From: Epiperipatus broadwayi
Lineage: Eukaryota; Onychophora; Udeonychophora; Euonychophora; Peripatidae
Length of the DNA: 64,000 nt
NCBI GenBank assembly: GCA_028023455.1
Contig: JAQFVV010001054.1
Coordinates: 58,085-122,084, forward strand
Direction: 5' to 3'
Numbering within the stretch: position 1 is the first letter of the stretch; each line of letters starts with the position of its first letter. This document shows, one piece after another, positions 27,701 to 42,700 of this stretch. The notes under the pieces were generated by a model. That model was not told where the DNA came from. It saw only the letters and a program-made list of their open reading frames with translations, and made no database searches. The translations under genes were made by a program, and so were the position numbers.

Positions 27701-30700
27701 AAGTAATATATGTACCAGAGTTATGAGAAGAGTTTTAAAAAAAAGAAAGGAACTTAATGAAAGAAATAAATGAGTTTTTATCATGATAAATAAAGATCCA
27801 TCCAAAGAAGAATCAAAAGTAAAATGGCCTTATAAGAAGAATATACAAGTTGTTGCTTCAAAGAAAAATGGACTCGGTATATATATATATTCTCAGCAGT
27901 TAGAAAAGAAATAATACATTGTTAGTCGCATTCAATTTTGTCCCAAGATCAAAACCACAATGAGTTAAGCATTTGTCTGCACACCTATGCATATATAGGA
28001 CCAAGAGAATGGCTGTATTCCTGGTTAACAATGCAAGAACCACGTTTTGTCTTGGAGACCTAATTCATATCCTATAGTTTATTAAAGAATTATCATCATC
28101 TTTAAAGAGAAGGAAGAGAAGAAAGAAGATGTATATAATCCACAACATCAAGCCTCAACTAACTTACTAAGCAATTTTTAGAACTTTTATTTTATTTTCA
28201 CTGGAAGTGCCAAGAAAATTAAAAAGGTTTTAATTGATCTATATGAAGTTCTCAAGAGATATATGAATGGCAGGAACTTGGTCCAGTTTAAATTTGTCTT
28301 ATGAAAATTATAAAAAGAGAGAAAATGTGAAGTGTCAGAAATCAGCCTGAAAACATAGATAAAGAGAACTGAAAAAGATATATGAATGGCAGGAACTTGG
28401 TCCAGTTTAAATTTGTCTTATGAAAATTATAAAAAGAGAGAAAATGTGAAGTGTCAGAAATCAGCCTGAAAACATAGATAAAGAGAACTGAAAAAATGGA
28501 TCGGTAACTTTGAAAATTTATTAATGATTTTTTTGTACTTATTTAAAAGTAGTCGTTTAAATCTTCTATAGATCAAACCTCATTTCTTCTTATTTTTTTA
28601 ATAATTATCATTATGCATAACAACATTACAAATACATTTTGAAGTTATTAGACTTAATTTTTATTATCTTTGAATATTATTTTTTTTATTGTCATTTAAT
28701 ATGTCTTTTATTATTGTCATTTATTAGGTTATCTAGACATTAATAGGATAACCAACAGTACTTGAGTAATCTGTCAGTATATATTTTATAATATTTTTTT
28801 TATTTATTTTGCATATTTAAATTGGATATAAATGTTGCTTTGCTCAAGATTTAAATAATTTGTTTTTTATATATATGATTTATTTGTAATTTATAATATG
28901 AAGGGGAAAATGTTTTAACATGATATATATGTCAACATATCATGAATGTGTACGGATGACTGCCTATACAGATATATGTCAATTAGGATAAGTTAGAATA
29001 GGTTATACTAAAATCTTAATGCTTAATAGGTTTTTTACCTTAAGTGAGCAAATTAGTAGAGCATGGATTCACATGTATGAAAGTGAACACACACATACTG
29101 CGTAAATGATTTTTGTATTGCATTTATAACATATATAGTAAAGGTGGGAGAAAATATTGAATAAGTGTTAAATGGAATGGTATTTTTTGTTCTTGGAATA
29201 CTTCATTTTGGACCAGCTTACCTTAAATGAATAGGAGTATATGTATTTAATTCTCTTATTTGTTTACACACAGAATATTTTTTTTTTATTGATATATTAT
29301 TTTGATTAATATAATAATTAAAGTCAATTGGATAATCAGAAATTTGTTTTATTAAAAAGAAGGGAATGTTTCTTCCAAAACATAAGCTTGTGATTAAGAC
29401 CTGTAGAGGTCCTTACTATCGCATTTTAACACGCCCATTCTTGATGTTACAGCCTTAGTAAATATTACTTACGTAATCAATGTGCGTTTAAATAAATTTA
29501 TAAACAGAATTATATAATATTTTTGCTTTAGGGTTATTATTATTAGTATTATTGTTATTTTTAGTTTCATTACTTAGTTAATTCATAACACATATACCTG
29601 ATCATCTGATCTTTTAGTTTCATTACTTAGTTAATTCATAACACGTATACCTGATCATCTGATCATCATCAGAGGGATAGCTGTAGTTGGTTGTCATCAT
29701 CATTGGTTTGATTTAATCTCATAATTAATAGGGATCTAAGTATTCATATCTAGTTCGAATGATAGATATGAATTGTGTTAGTCTGTTATAATTTATTCAT
29801 CATCCTCAATGATGACTGTATAAGGTGTTTATATAAATATTAGGATTATGATAGTTATAACATTATTAAGTGATTTTAGAGATTTATAGAAATAGTTCCA
29901 CACCCATAATTGAAATGGGATATAAATATATAAATTGTATAAGCTATTTGATTATTGAGTATGACATATGGGGCTTAGATATATAATAAATTTCCCTCAT
30001 GTCTCCGTAGAAGGATTTAACCACCTATACCTTAAATTTATTTGTTTAAATTATTGATGAATGAGCAAATTATTACCTAGATGTTGATGATGATCATGGA
30101 TATTTTTCTTTATAGTATAAGAGTTTTGGGTAAATTTAATGAGATGTATCTTAACTTTAAATTAGTATATCAATTATATTTGTACAGTCGCAAGTTTGAA
30201 TGGTATGGAAATATTAATACGAGTATGGTGCAGTATATACCAAAAGGGAAATCTGTTGGCTTAAACCAATAAATGCCAAGAGCTAGCCAGAGCTGACAAA
30301 TACTCTACCTGGATACGTTTTATATTCTTAGTTGAAATTAGTATAGCTGCATGGCTGACACCATGTAATGATGGTTGTAATATAAACCATGAACCCTTCC
30401 ATGGTAATAATCAATAATTGTTTATTGGATGGTTGTAATTGTTGATATTGTTCCATCTCGTTCGACGTTGTGTACTGTTACAATATAAAGCACAATGAAA
30501 GAAAGCATATAAAAATTAAACTTAAAATATACAAAATGTTCTTCAAAGTCAAATAGAAAAAAAAAAAAAAAGTAAATTCCATAGATTGTTTCTACATATT
30601 AAATTACAATGAAATCTGAATTTGTGTGGTCGTTTCTGAGCCTGAAACAGATCACCCCAGTTCCTATAATATCAAAAATGATAAGCCATGATGTAGAGGT

Positions 30701-33700
30701 TAAACCAGTTTAGTTAAATTCAATTCTTTTATCCTGCTAAAAAATTTTAAAGAGTGAAGAGTTGTACTAAACACAAGTATTAATTACTGATTTACATGTA
30801 AATGGTTAATATTCGGAGCGTGCTCAGAATAGTAAACAGTATAAACAAAGAATATCAATATACTTTTCTATGCACTTAACATTATGCTAATACAATATTT
30901 TTTATATTCAAATTTCCAAAATAATCGACAGTTTCAACTTTCCAACAATCTTTTTCAGAACTGTAAAATTTACAATATACATGAATATCATTATCACAAT
31001 AAAATTATGCATACAAAACAATTTCTTTATATATATTAAATTAAATAAAAAACTAATTTCAATAATTTAATGTGAATGTGTTATTAACACTTACTTGGCT
31101 TTGGCAATGAACCTATAGGTGGCATCCCAATGCTTAAGTAGTTCAACGCCTTCCTCATCATAAACTCGAATATTTAAGTATGTAAAAAGACCGGGATAAA
31201 AATTATCAATTTCTCGTGTGACATTCAAAATGTAACCAACTCTACAAAATAAATGAATTAATTACATTTACAAATTTTTACATAATGTTTTCTGATTGTA
31301 GGATTTGTTTTAGAAATCCATTTATTCCACCATATGGTAGTGGTAAATCCACTCTAACTTGTTATATTTAACATGAAAAGATTGTTACAAAGATTAAATG
31401 ATACTACCATTAAGACAATGAAAACACAATATTAATATAACATCTCACCCATTAATTCTTAATTCTTCTAAATTTGATGCATTCCACTCAGAGCCTAAGT
31501 AAAGATAATCAAATATTTCAGTGGCTGAATCCATTTGTCCAAGAATTACGATCATTTCCTGGTCGATGAAACTTTTATACTCTGAAAGATCCATATTTAG
31601 TTCTTCTTCTACACGGGTTCGAATCTTAAACAAACACATACACATAAGCATATCAACACAAAATTTAAAAGATGTCCTGATAATAAGCAATTTTGTTAAA
31701 AGAATAATTACAAATTGAAAAAATATTTGTCTAATGTTTCTATTATTTCAAATAATCGTCAGCAATAATATACCTTAAAAGAAAACTCCTCATAACTATG
31801 TCAATTTCATAAAGATTAAAAATTTATTTTTATTAAAACACTATGATTTTTGTAAAAAACTTCCTAAATTTAAAATATTAGTAAATCTTCTGCTTTTCAT
31901 GATAACACACACGGAATATTTCAAGAAATAATTAGAAAATATGATGGTCTCAACAGCCAATCAACATTTAATACAGTAGGAGAGTGTTAGACTGCTAGAG
32001 CTCAAGATTCTTAAATTAATTCTATTTCTGGCATTTCCAAACTTCTACACCCTATAAAAGCATTTTGATTATTTTCATTATTCAATTCCTCTAAGTGATT
32101 GTTTCATGAATTGTTTTCAAAAGAATAGGTTCAAACCATCAATTTTAACAACACAAATGCATTATTATAACAATTAACTTTACCATTCAGAATATTAAGT
32201 TAATGATTATTTTAATATGTTTATAAATATCTTCATTATGTTCATGAAGATAATTGTGAGAACATCTGGAGTTATAATTCATCAACTTTGATGTCTATTT
32301 TTCTATTAATTGTTGAATATGCTTTTCAATAACTCCCTGTAGTTGAGATCTCTATATCCATGATTTTAGTTGTCTGTAATTTAAAAAAATATATAAATTT
32401 TTTTTTTCATATTTTCTACAATTTTTTAGTTTATATTGCATATACAGTATGTAAATACATCTATAATTAAAGAAGAATTTATAAATAATGATTATCCAAA
32501 TAAATTTATAGATGATAATATTAGATTAATAGAAAATAAGATAGAATATATAAATAATAATAATAAAGAAGAAAGAAATAATAATAAAGTTAAGACAGGA
32601 AATAATTATTTAGTTAAAAATTTAAATAAAGTTATAGATAAAATTAATAAAAAATTTGGTAATGTATTAAATGTTAAAATAGTTAATAAAAAGAGAAAAA
32701 AATATGATTAGTATTTAAGAAAATAAGTATTTTAGTATTTATGATAAAATTCCGATAAGGAAATAAATGGAATATATGAGATTAATTGTAAAAAGTGTCA
32801 AATTAATAATCTAAAAGTAAATTATATAGGAGAAACAAAAAATTCAATATATAGAAGACTATTACAACATAAGTATGATAAAAATTTACCGATATATTTA
32901 CATAAATTAGAAACAGGGCATGAGTTGAAAAATTGTATAAGGATGATACAATTTACAGATAATAAAAGAGATAGAAAACTAAAAGAGGCTATTTATATTA
33001 ATAATATTAAGCCAATTTTAAATAAGAGATTTGGGCCTGAAAAAAAATTTGATACAAAATAAAATAAAAAATTGAAAGATTTAGATATATAAAAATTAGG
33101 AAGAGAGAACTGCTAATAATGTAAATGTAAAATTTAAAGAGGGAGCTACTAAAAATATAAATGTAATTTTTAAAATTTGAATTTAGCAATTGAGTTTTGA
33201 AGATATAAAAGGAAAGGTGGGTAAAAATATGTTTAAAATAATAATATTATAGATTAAAGTAAATCATAAATAATTGAATGAATAAATTATAAATGTTGAT
33301 TGTTAATAAACTGAATAATAATAATAATGTAAAGTTTAAAAAATATTAAATTAAGAGTTAAATATTTAAGAATAATAAGAGTAAAATAAAAAATAAAATA
33401 TATATAATTATAGGAGTTTTTAAATGATAAATGTAAAATGTAAAAAGGGTAAAATATATAATATATAATAATATTTAAAAGGTAATAAATAAATTATGAT
33501 TAAAAGATGTATATATAGAATGTATATAAGTTGTATACATATAGTTATATATGTATGTAATTATTAGTTATATATATATGTAATTATATATGTATATAAT
33601 TATATGTAAGTATATGAATTATATATATGTAATGTATATAAATTATATGTTCATGTATATTTATATTCATATATTTGTATTATATAAAAGACGGTAATTA

Positions 33701-36700
33701 AAGCATTGTGAAACAGTAATAAAATGCATAGAGGATTTAATATTATATTATAAGCAAGTCATTATACAAGTTTTCAACATGAACATGCAATACGTTATCT
33801 TCATTTTCAACCATTATCAATTCATAGCAGGACGAAGATCTTTCCATGATTAATCCAATCTCTAACCTCCCTTCTCCACATTGAATGAGTAATCTTCCTT
33901 ACTTCATTCATTCATATTACGTTATTTCTTTTCTAGGTCTTTTACAAAGTCTTGGGTTCTAATCTACAACTTCACCTGTTATTAGCTCTTCTAGCAATAT
34001 ATCCAGCTCAACTACATTTTAATTTCTTAATTTGTTCTATGGTATCAGTGATACATGTTTGCTCTCTCATCAATGCATTTCGTTTTCGACAATCTTTTCT
34101 TGTCATTACTAGCACACATCTCTCTATACTTTATTAAATAGTATAAAGTCTCTATATTGCTCAGTTGTCAAGTCTCTAAGCCTCAAATTCATAAGTAAGA
34201 ATTGACAAAACATTGCCTTTTCAAAGACATAGGCATATTTCCTATTAATATTACATTATTTCTATCAAAAAACTCCATCTAAATTTCATCCATTATATTT
34301 CCATGTATACTAATAACCTGAGCAAGGCATTTATAGTTGTTAACTTCTAATTCCTCATTATCAATCTTTATTTTCTTCTTTTGAGAAAATCCATTAAATA
34401 TTACTTTTTAGTATTTAAATTTAATCCTGCTTTCTGACTTTTATCAGAAAACTGTTACTTCAATATTATCTACTTTTTAATATATCTATTATTTTAATTT
34501 TATAGTGAAGAAATCCATGATTCATCGAATATCCTATGCTTGTAAAAATAGCTTAATATGAACTTCTCTTACATTCTGATTACTAACTATAAGGTAATCT
34601 AATAAATGCCATTATTGTTTTGTGTGTGGACGCATCTATGTTCCCTTATAGAAGTTTTTCTGCCTAAACAAAGTATATAAAATAATCAATTCATTTGTTG
34701 GGCAAAAAGTCACTAACAACAAGCAATTTAAATTTACAGCACTAATACCATTATTTTCAATAATTATTGGCTAACATGTGCATTAAAGTTTCCAAAAAAC
34801 CAGGAATAAAAGGTTTCCTTCTCTGAATTATCTGATTCTAAGGTTGGAATAAAGGCGACTAATAAGATGAGCATTAGAACCATTGTGCAAGGAAAGTTTT
34901 ATCATCATTACCCTTTCAATAATACAGTGAGGAATTCCAAGAATAAAAGATAATAAATTAAACTACTGATCTATCCTTCCAAAAGAGTTTTAGTCATCCA
35001 CTTGTTCTATTAAATTTCTTCCCCCCACAAGATGATTTTCTATAAGAGCAGTTATATCAATCTTAAATCTTGACAGCTCCTTAGACATGAGTGCCATTCT
35101 CAAATAGTTTATTTTAAATAAACTTTGTATATTCCATGGTGAAAATTAGATTTATAATACCAATTTTTTATATTGCCATTACTTCCTCTTTACACTATTA
35201 CTGATATTATTATTATTTCTATAGCAATAATAAGTAATCCCCTAGACATGACAACCTAACTAGGCTATGTAAGACAAGCCACTTTTAGATCACATTTTCT
35301 AGACCTGTTCACTTTCATTACAGGCAAGGGATCCTTAAGTAAATCTGCTTAAACATACAATTTTTGCCAGTTCAAACTCTTGACTGAATTCCAGTTCCAA
35401 ATTGACTCATTAATGATTGTCTGCTTCAAGCAAAAATCACAATAAAGGACCGTCAGCCTATTAAGCCTATCCATATAATTGCTTTCTTAATTTTTGAGGG
35501 CTCGAGATAAAAAATAAAAAAAAAGATTGAAATGTGGTTGCATGCACACACAATCCCATTGCTCCATTTATTATAAAGAGAAAACCTGTAACAACATAAA
35601 AGGTTCATAAAGATTAGAATATATACTAATTTAACTGATTGAAGAAGAAAAAGAGTGTGATGTAAAAGACTGGTTGTATCAGAAACATCAACTTAGCCTT
35701 AATGAACCAATGTCCTATCCTACAGAGCAGCAGAAGGTATTCTTGGTTGAGCATTGTTTATTTGTTAGTCACAGTTGAGCTTTATATCGGTAGAATACCT
35801 ATCATGTCAATCAGTAGTCTGAACATAGCAACAGACTTCCTCTCAAATAACTATAATTAATTATCTAAGAATCTTTTAATTCTTCTTAAGAGACTCTATT
35901 CCATACAAGCCACTTTCTTAATCAGTAATTTCATTTTTTTTATTTGAAATTTGTTTTAGACATTTCAATCCTCACTTTAATTACTCGTGACATTCCATCC
36001 TCAACCTCCACCACACATCATTTAATTATCCTCTGCAATAATGTAAAAGCATAAACTTTTTAATTTTGATAAATTTGCCCAGATTTATAAATTTACACTG
36101 AGAAAATTCTGCAAGAAAGTATATCACTGATCTTTATGCAAATTTTTTACAACTACAAACTAAAAACAAGATTAGATCACACATATTTTTATTACTGAAA
36201 CATTCAAATCACATAATTCCAAGACAATTAAAAATAGAATACCTGGTGCTGATATTGTAAAAAGCAATTCAATAATTTCTAAATCAGCTTAATTCTAAAT
36301 ATTATGCCAAAATAATTTTTATTATATGAAGCTTTCTAAATCGTTACAGCAAGAGTAGAATAAATATTATTTATTACTGATTGTTGTGAGCAAACAATGT
36401 TGTGTGACCCTATATGACTTAGATACAAACTAAAATATTACTTTTGATTGATAATATCATATACGTCTACATTTAAGCTTTGAACTTTGGTTTAAAAATA
36501 AACCATTTAGTCAAAATCATGAAAAGTCAATGATCGGTCATTTAGATCAATGTAAAACATGATAAATATTATTCAACTAAAAAGTATTGATTTAACTGTA
36601 AAAAAGAAATAGAGACAAACACAAATATTTACATATTTATAAATAACCTATTCATGGATTAATGAAGTCCAAAAACATTAAATAATTCATAAGCCGGATT

Positions 36701-39700
36701 CCCAAAGAATCACTTAAATATATTTGCAAGTAAAGTTTATCTTTTCTTATATGAATGGTAATCTATTTCTTAGATTAAAAATGACAACTTTTATCCAACA
36801 TCCAACTTTTACATAATAATAAATCAACAACTGATACTTTGAAAAGGTTGGAAATTAGTAATAATGGCGATTTTGGGTTTTATATTAACCAAGCCAGCTT
36901 ACAGTTTCAAATATTAATTCAGAAGAAATTCCAATGATTTTTTATCTGTAAATGATTGTCTCATGAATAGATTATATACCCAGTGTTACATATTTGAAAA
37001 GCTGTAAACTTTTGCAATTTGTCAAAAATCATTATATTTAAAAATATATAATATTGTCTAATATTCTGTAAAGCTAACACTGTAGTTTCATTTACAAATT
37101 TAGAATTACTTACCACTTTACTTGTAACTTCATCCAAATCAACTTGTGTCATAATCTCTCGTAGTTTGCCCCTTATTGTAATTTCAGCAGATTCTCTTTC
37201 ACACGGACTTCACATATAAATAAAAATAAATCAAAGTATTATTAAAGTTATTATAGTTTAAATAATATTTTAATGCGAAATTAAAAAAATTGAGAAGCCC
37301 CAATGTTGAAGATAATAACTAATTCAAAATTTGCTTAATTACTACTGACATTAAAACAAAATTAGTAAAATTTAAAGATTCATCATAAATTAAGGAAAAA
37401 ATCCTTCAATGGGATTAATTTATTATGTAAAAGCAGTTCTTTTCACTCTATTCTAGCGACATCTATTGTGGCACTAGGTCAGTTTCTATATATTCTATAG
37501 ACCTCAGGTTTATGCCAACTGCAAGCCCCTTCTAAACCAAGAAGGCTAATATCAACAACATCATATAACTTTCTAAGATTACTCGTATGCTTTCAGGATT
37601 TCACTCAATTTCAGAGCCATCTGCTATAAGCCCTGAGTATTACAACATCATATCATCTTGTATCCAATGATTACATAGGCTTACAGTAAATGACTGAAAT
37701 ATGGTGAAAAAAACTATTCTTACATGCATATGAACAAACATACGAGGTCATGAGATGTTAATTTATATTGTATTGAATATTTACTAACAGGGAAAAAACA
37801 ATAGAGAGCATAGTCTAAGACAGTTAAATACTGACTTGTAAAAATGTTGCCATCATAGTTGCTTTACCATTTTTCAGATTGTTGATAAAAGTCCTATCAG
37901 AAAATTGTCAGCCATTTTAATTTCATCATTTGAGAAGTGTAAAGATTGTCAGTGATTAGAAATAGGTTACAAGATTATCCAAAAACAGTTATCTTTGCCT
38001 TATACTAGTGCTGTACATTGTGGTTATCAGATGGTTTAATGTTAATAAAATATCTATTTCCAGTCCGAACAGATTCTAGGTAGAAAGCAGTCAATCTGGA
38101 AATGGACACTATCCCATCTGGGGTTCACTTATTACTCAGTCTTAAGTAGATGATTTAATCCAAAGATATTAATACAATAATGAACATGGTATCAAATCCA
38201 CTAATTTTGACAACAAAGCATACTTGTGAAGGTACCATTTCACTTTATACCAAAGTGATTAGGAGTTTGAGTACTGACAAAATGGTTGAAAAAGGAATTA
38301 AAAGCAGCTGTAAAAACTATGAAAAGTGGATTGCCATTAAAAAACAATCCATCAAATACAAATAATCAATACATCATGTCACACAACGTGGTACATATAA
38401 ATATTATTTTCAGGTTTTTTCTTTTTTCTTTTAACAATACATCCTTCATCTCAACCCTACCATTCCAAGGATGTTTATAATGTGCTGAACTCCTTAACAA
38501 CATAAATATCTCAAAAAAGACAATTTCATTATTCTATAAACTTGTTTAGTAAATGTGTTATATAAATATTACATAATAAAATAGTTTAGTCATTTAAGCT
38601 ATATTCTAGTTTTTTCAAAGGGAAAAAAAATTCTATGAAATGTCAACAGTTTGAGATTGTTGATTGTCTAAGTGTTGACTGGTTTTAATAATATATATAT
38701 AAAGAGAATTATCTCATTTACATATTGATAAAATCCAGTTCTCCAAAATGTATTTGTTTGTAACTATTTTACAATGAGGAAAAAAAGATGGCTCCACATT
38801 AAATTTATCGTATATATTCCCCGGCCCCCCCCGCCCGGCCCGCAGCAAGCACCTCCAACCACCCCCCGCCATCTCCGGTTTGGGCCCCCTGGAGACCCCC
38901 CCCCCGCCCCCCGCCCCCCCCCCAATTGACCCACGAGCCGAATATAAAGACAATGCACATTTAAACAATTGCAAAAAAAGTTTGAAATTCAAATTAATCA
39001 AGATTTTATTAAAACTACAAAAAGATTCTAAATTTAAACAATTATTCCTTTTAACATCTTTAAACATGCACCAGCCTAACAATTCAATATATATAGAAAA
39101 TATCAAAAACATAACACTAACTGGAAGAAATATGCAATGAACTAGCCCACCCACATATCAATAAAACAATCCAATTTAACTACAAAGACTCATTTATAAT
39201 TGTTTAGCAATGACTAGTAAAAGACAGTTCCACTTTAAACTAGCATGTTATTGATATATAAAGGCGGTGTATATTTAAACAATCACCAATAGGTGGGCAA
39301 TTTAAATTAAGAGATATTAATTGAAATACTATGCTTTTCTTTAAAAAAAATAAAAACGTGAAAAGAGTATATGTTTGAAACCATGAAAATATAATTTATT
39401 TAAAAAACAAACTTAAAACTAAAATATTTATAGAACAAATAATGATTAAAAAACAAATACTTTCAATAAGTGTAATTAATGTAAATATTTCTTGAAAAAT
39501 ATTATTAGTAATGATGCCAATCAATATGGATAAGGGCAAAGCAAAAAATAAATAAAAATATGAATACTATTTATTTAAAAAATAATATATTTAATGAACA
39601 AATAATGAATGGAAAACAAATATTTTCAATAAGGATGAATAACACAAATATTCCATAAAAATATTAAATTAGCAATAACAAACACTAATGTCATTTTTTC

Positions 39701-42700
39701 CAAAATATTTGCATTTATTTCACTTATGGAAAACATTTGCTTTTCAATCATTGTTTGTTCTCTCAATACATCATTTTCAGGTTTTCAAATATATATTATT
39801 TTCATAGTTTCTGATGTCTTCAATTTTTTGTACAAAAAATATAAAACTTAATGCCACGGTTTATATGGCTTGCTTTATTGATTAATATAAAACTTATCAA
39901 TTAGCTTTTACTTTGCTATATTGATAAGTGGCCAATAATTCAATCAAGGAATAAAATCCTCCACTAGAACCAAATCTTCAAATAATCAAATAGTGTACAA
40001 ATAATTGAATCTCAAGTGATGTATTTGTGAAAATTAGTTATTCATAACAAAAAAGATAAAGTGCACAGTATTTAAATAAAGGGATTTTTAAAACTTTTTT
40101 AAAACTACCTTAGAATAAAATGTATTCTATAGGCCCCAATCAGACATAAGTTTTATGAAATAAACTTATAGTTTATATAAAACAAATATTATTCACATAA
40201 TTATATATATATATTTTTAGACAATTTTCTTTATTTAAAACTATTAGTAGAAAATAAAAAACTTACCGTTCTCGCAGCGAACTGGGACTGAATGGACGTC
40301 TTGATTCAATATCTTCCATAGCATGCCTAAAAAAGAAATAAAATGTTTAAGTAATGAAAACAAAACTACTTGGAAACCTTTTAAAAACAGAGCATGCACA
40401 AATATTAATATCATAAGAAAGAAACACTTAACACTTGAATCAGATTATCCTTTTCATTTAAAACTCTAATCTAAGTCAATTATCATTAATACCATTTTCA
40501 AAATCTTTTGAAAGCAATAAGCAAAACAATTAATGACTGCAAACATTCTCAATTATTTTATGGCTATTCACCCAAAATTCAGATGGGAAAACCTAACATA
40601 CAAAGATTTGTACCTATCAAAAAGTTTGTTAACCAGACTATTGTGAAAAAAAAGCTCTTCAGAATCAAAGTCTATCTATAAATCTGAAACTAATTAAAAA
40701 TCTTTAAGAGTTTTAGTCTGCTACCCATTATTAACACAATATAGCAGTTATTTTTTGTGCATTGACATCTCACTATATAAAGAAATTGGGGCAGGGATGA
40801 AACAAAAAATAAAAGTTTATTCAAATGACTTAGAAGAATGTTGAATTATAAATGAGAAAAAAATAATTAAAGTTATGGTGAAAATAAGAAATAGAAAATC
40901 AAAAATTAGAAGTAGAACAAAAGAAAAGGTAAAGGAGAATATTAGAAGTAATGAAAATTTGTTAGCATATTTTAATAAAGTTATAAATGGCATGATATTA
41001 ATTGAAAATTAGGCAATTAGTAGATCAAGATCACAACATTTGCAGTATCAGACTGTAACATATAAAGATAGGATTGTGTATTGGGTGGTAAAAATATATT
41101 ATAAGCAAATATAACCTGTGTTGAAAATAGACCAATAAATAGTCATTTTTAAAAATTTCAATTCCCACTACTATTCATTATTATTTAGATAATAAACCTG
41201 ATTTTGCAAAAAATTAGGCGATTCATAAATGTAAATCGCATGGTAACACCAAAATCTACCCAAACCATGAATCTACAATTTGTTTTCAAAGCAACTTCCA
41301 TTTCAGATTCATGGTTTGGGTAGAATTTGCCTATTATTATGTGATTTTCATTTGTAACCTCCTAGTTTTGTGCATAATCAATTTATTATCTAGAAAACAT
41401 AAACACACACACACAAAAAAAACATTCTACAATAAAAAAGATAAAGAAATAATGATTAATTAACAAGGAATGATTGCAAATTATATGCAATACTAATATG
41501 AATTTTTATATGCCTTAATTTCAAAGAACTTTTAAATTAAACAGGTGTCTTTCTCAATATTTTTCCAGATATGTTTATATTTTGCAAAAATCAAATTACT
41601 TTAAATTCAATTATGTAATATAAATTTTATGTCCCATTTTTCAGGAATAGCAATATCTCACATTTTTTGTAATTTAAATGAAAATAATTTTCTTCTGTTT
41701 TTTAAAATTATGTTGTTTTTTTTTCCCCTTATTTTTTAGATAAATATTGGAATACTTATTGGAAATAATGCTTACAATAATAAAAAGCAAATTTATTTCA
41801 TTATAATAAATGATGGTTAGAAAGAAATGAATTGATGATTGTTACAGATTAAAACACAGAGCTATATAAATAACTCATTATATTGAAGCAGATGGATCTG
41901 TAGGCCAGATCCACGCTTCATGTCTTTCTAGATTACTAGACAAAGATCAAACCTGATCCACACATGTTACGATGTTTGTAAAACTTTCTGTCTGCCATTT
42001 TACCTACATTTAAATTTTAAGCCAGTAAATAAGTTATTAAAGTATTAATTTTCTATTAAAATGTTTTACTATAAATATTAGAGGGGCCCAGATAGAATTA
42101 TATATACGCAATTACATATATATATAAAATTACAGACGGAAACTTTTATAAAAATCAATATATAAATTTTTAATATGCTATTTTTTAAAATATTTTATTC
42201 TGGAGATTTGCTTTCGCAATAAACTTTCCTAACATTCTGTAGCGTCAAACAAAAGAAAAATCTATTAACAAAAGGTAATGGATTTTCTAATTAAAGTAAA
42301 ATTAAACTAGAAAAGATAATTTGAAATATAAATTCTGCAAACCTACATTTAATTAAAAATAGATTTGAAACAATTAAATCATTGGGTTTATCGCAAGGAT
42401 TGATCTCAAGAATACAATACTAATATACTTTAGGTATTCTAGCATTGTCACTTAGCCTGGAGCATATGAAAAAGGGAATTTCCCAAAAATAGTTAAAAAA
42501 GGGTATAAATAGCCAAAGAGAACAATAGAAGCCAGTGGAGTCCCAGATTTTGTCAGCAATTGCCTGGAAAATCTACATCAGTCAAATTTGTGAAACAATG
42601 ATGAAAATGTTCCGAAGTATGATAGCAGGGTAGACGGGTTTTAACTTGCCCAGCCCCCACTGTCCCAAAGATGATCGTCCGATACCTCATGCCGGAGAAA

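Larger units (their letters stand above)
22571..31094 (-). other. ssh intron between exons 8 and 9 (8.5 kb)
   Basis: Contains a long inverted repeat (22631-23149) next to exon 9, a complete 5'-truncated Penelope-like element (25902-27161), a perfect 119-bp tandem duplication (28258-28495) and a 53-bp tandem duplication (29559-29664). The rest (23.2-25.9, 27.2-28.2 and 29.7-31.0 kb) is AT-rich with no recognisable gene. Confidence 0.85.
31625..37113 (-). other. ssh intron between exons 6 and 7 (5.5 kb)
   Basis: Holds a SINE-like remnant near 31970-32060 (GGAGAGTGTTAGACTGCTAG ... AAATTAATTC), a GIY-YIG remnant (32436-33062), an extreme AT simple-repeat tract (about 33480-33690, TATATGTAATTATATA types) and a minus-strand LINE (33780-35120). 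From 35.2 to 37.1 kb I see nothing recognisable. Confidence 0.8.

Noticed and set aside
38714-39154. Gly/Pro-rich open frames on both strands across the C/G tract
   Set aside because: The composition is dictated by homopolymer C/G runs, and opposite-strand frames overlap completely. No domain or splice context.
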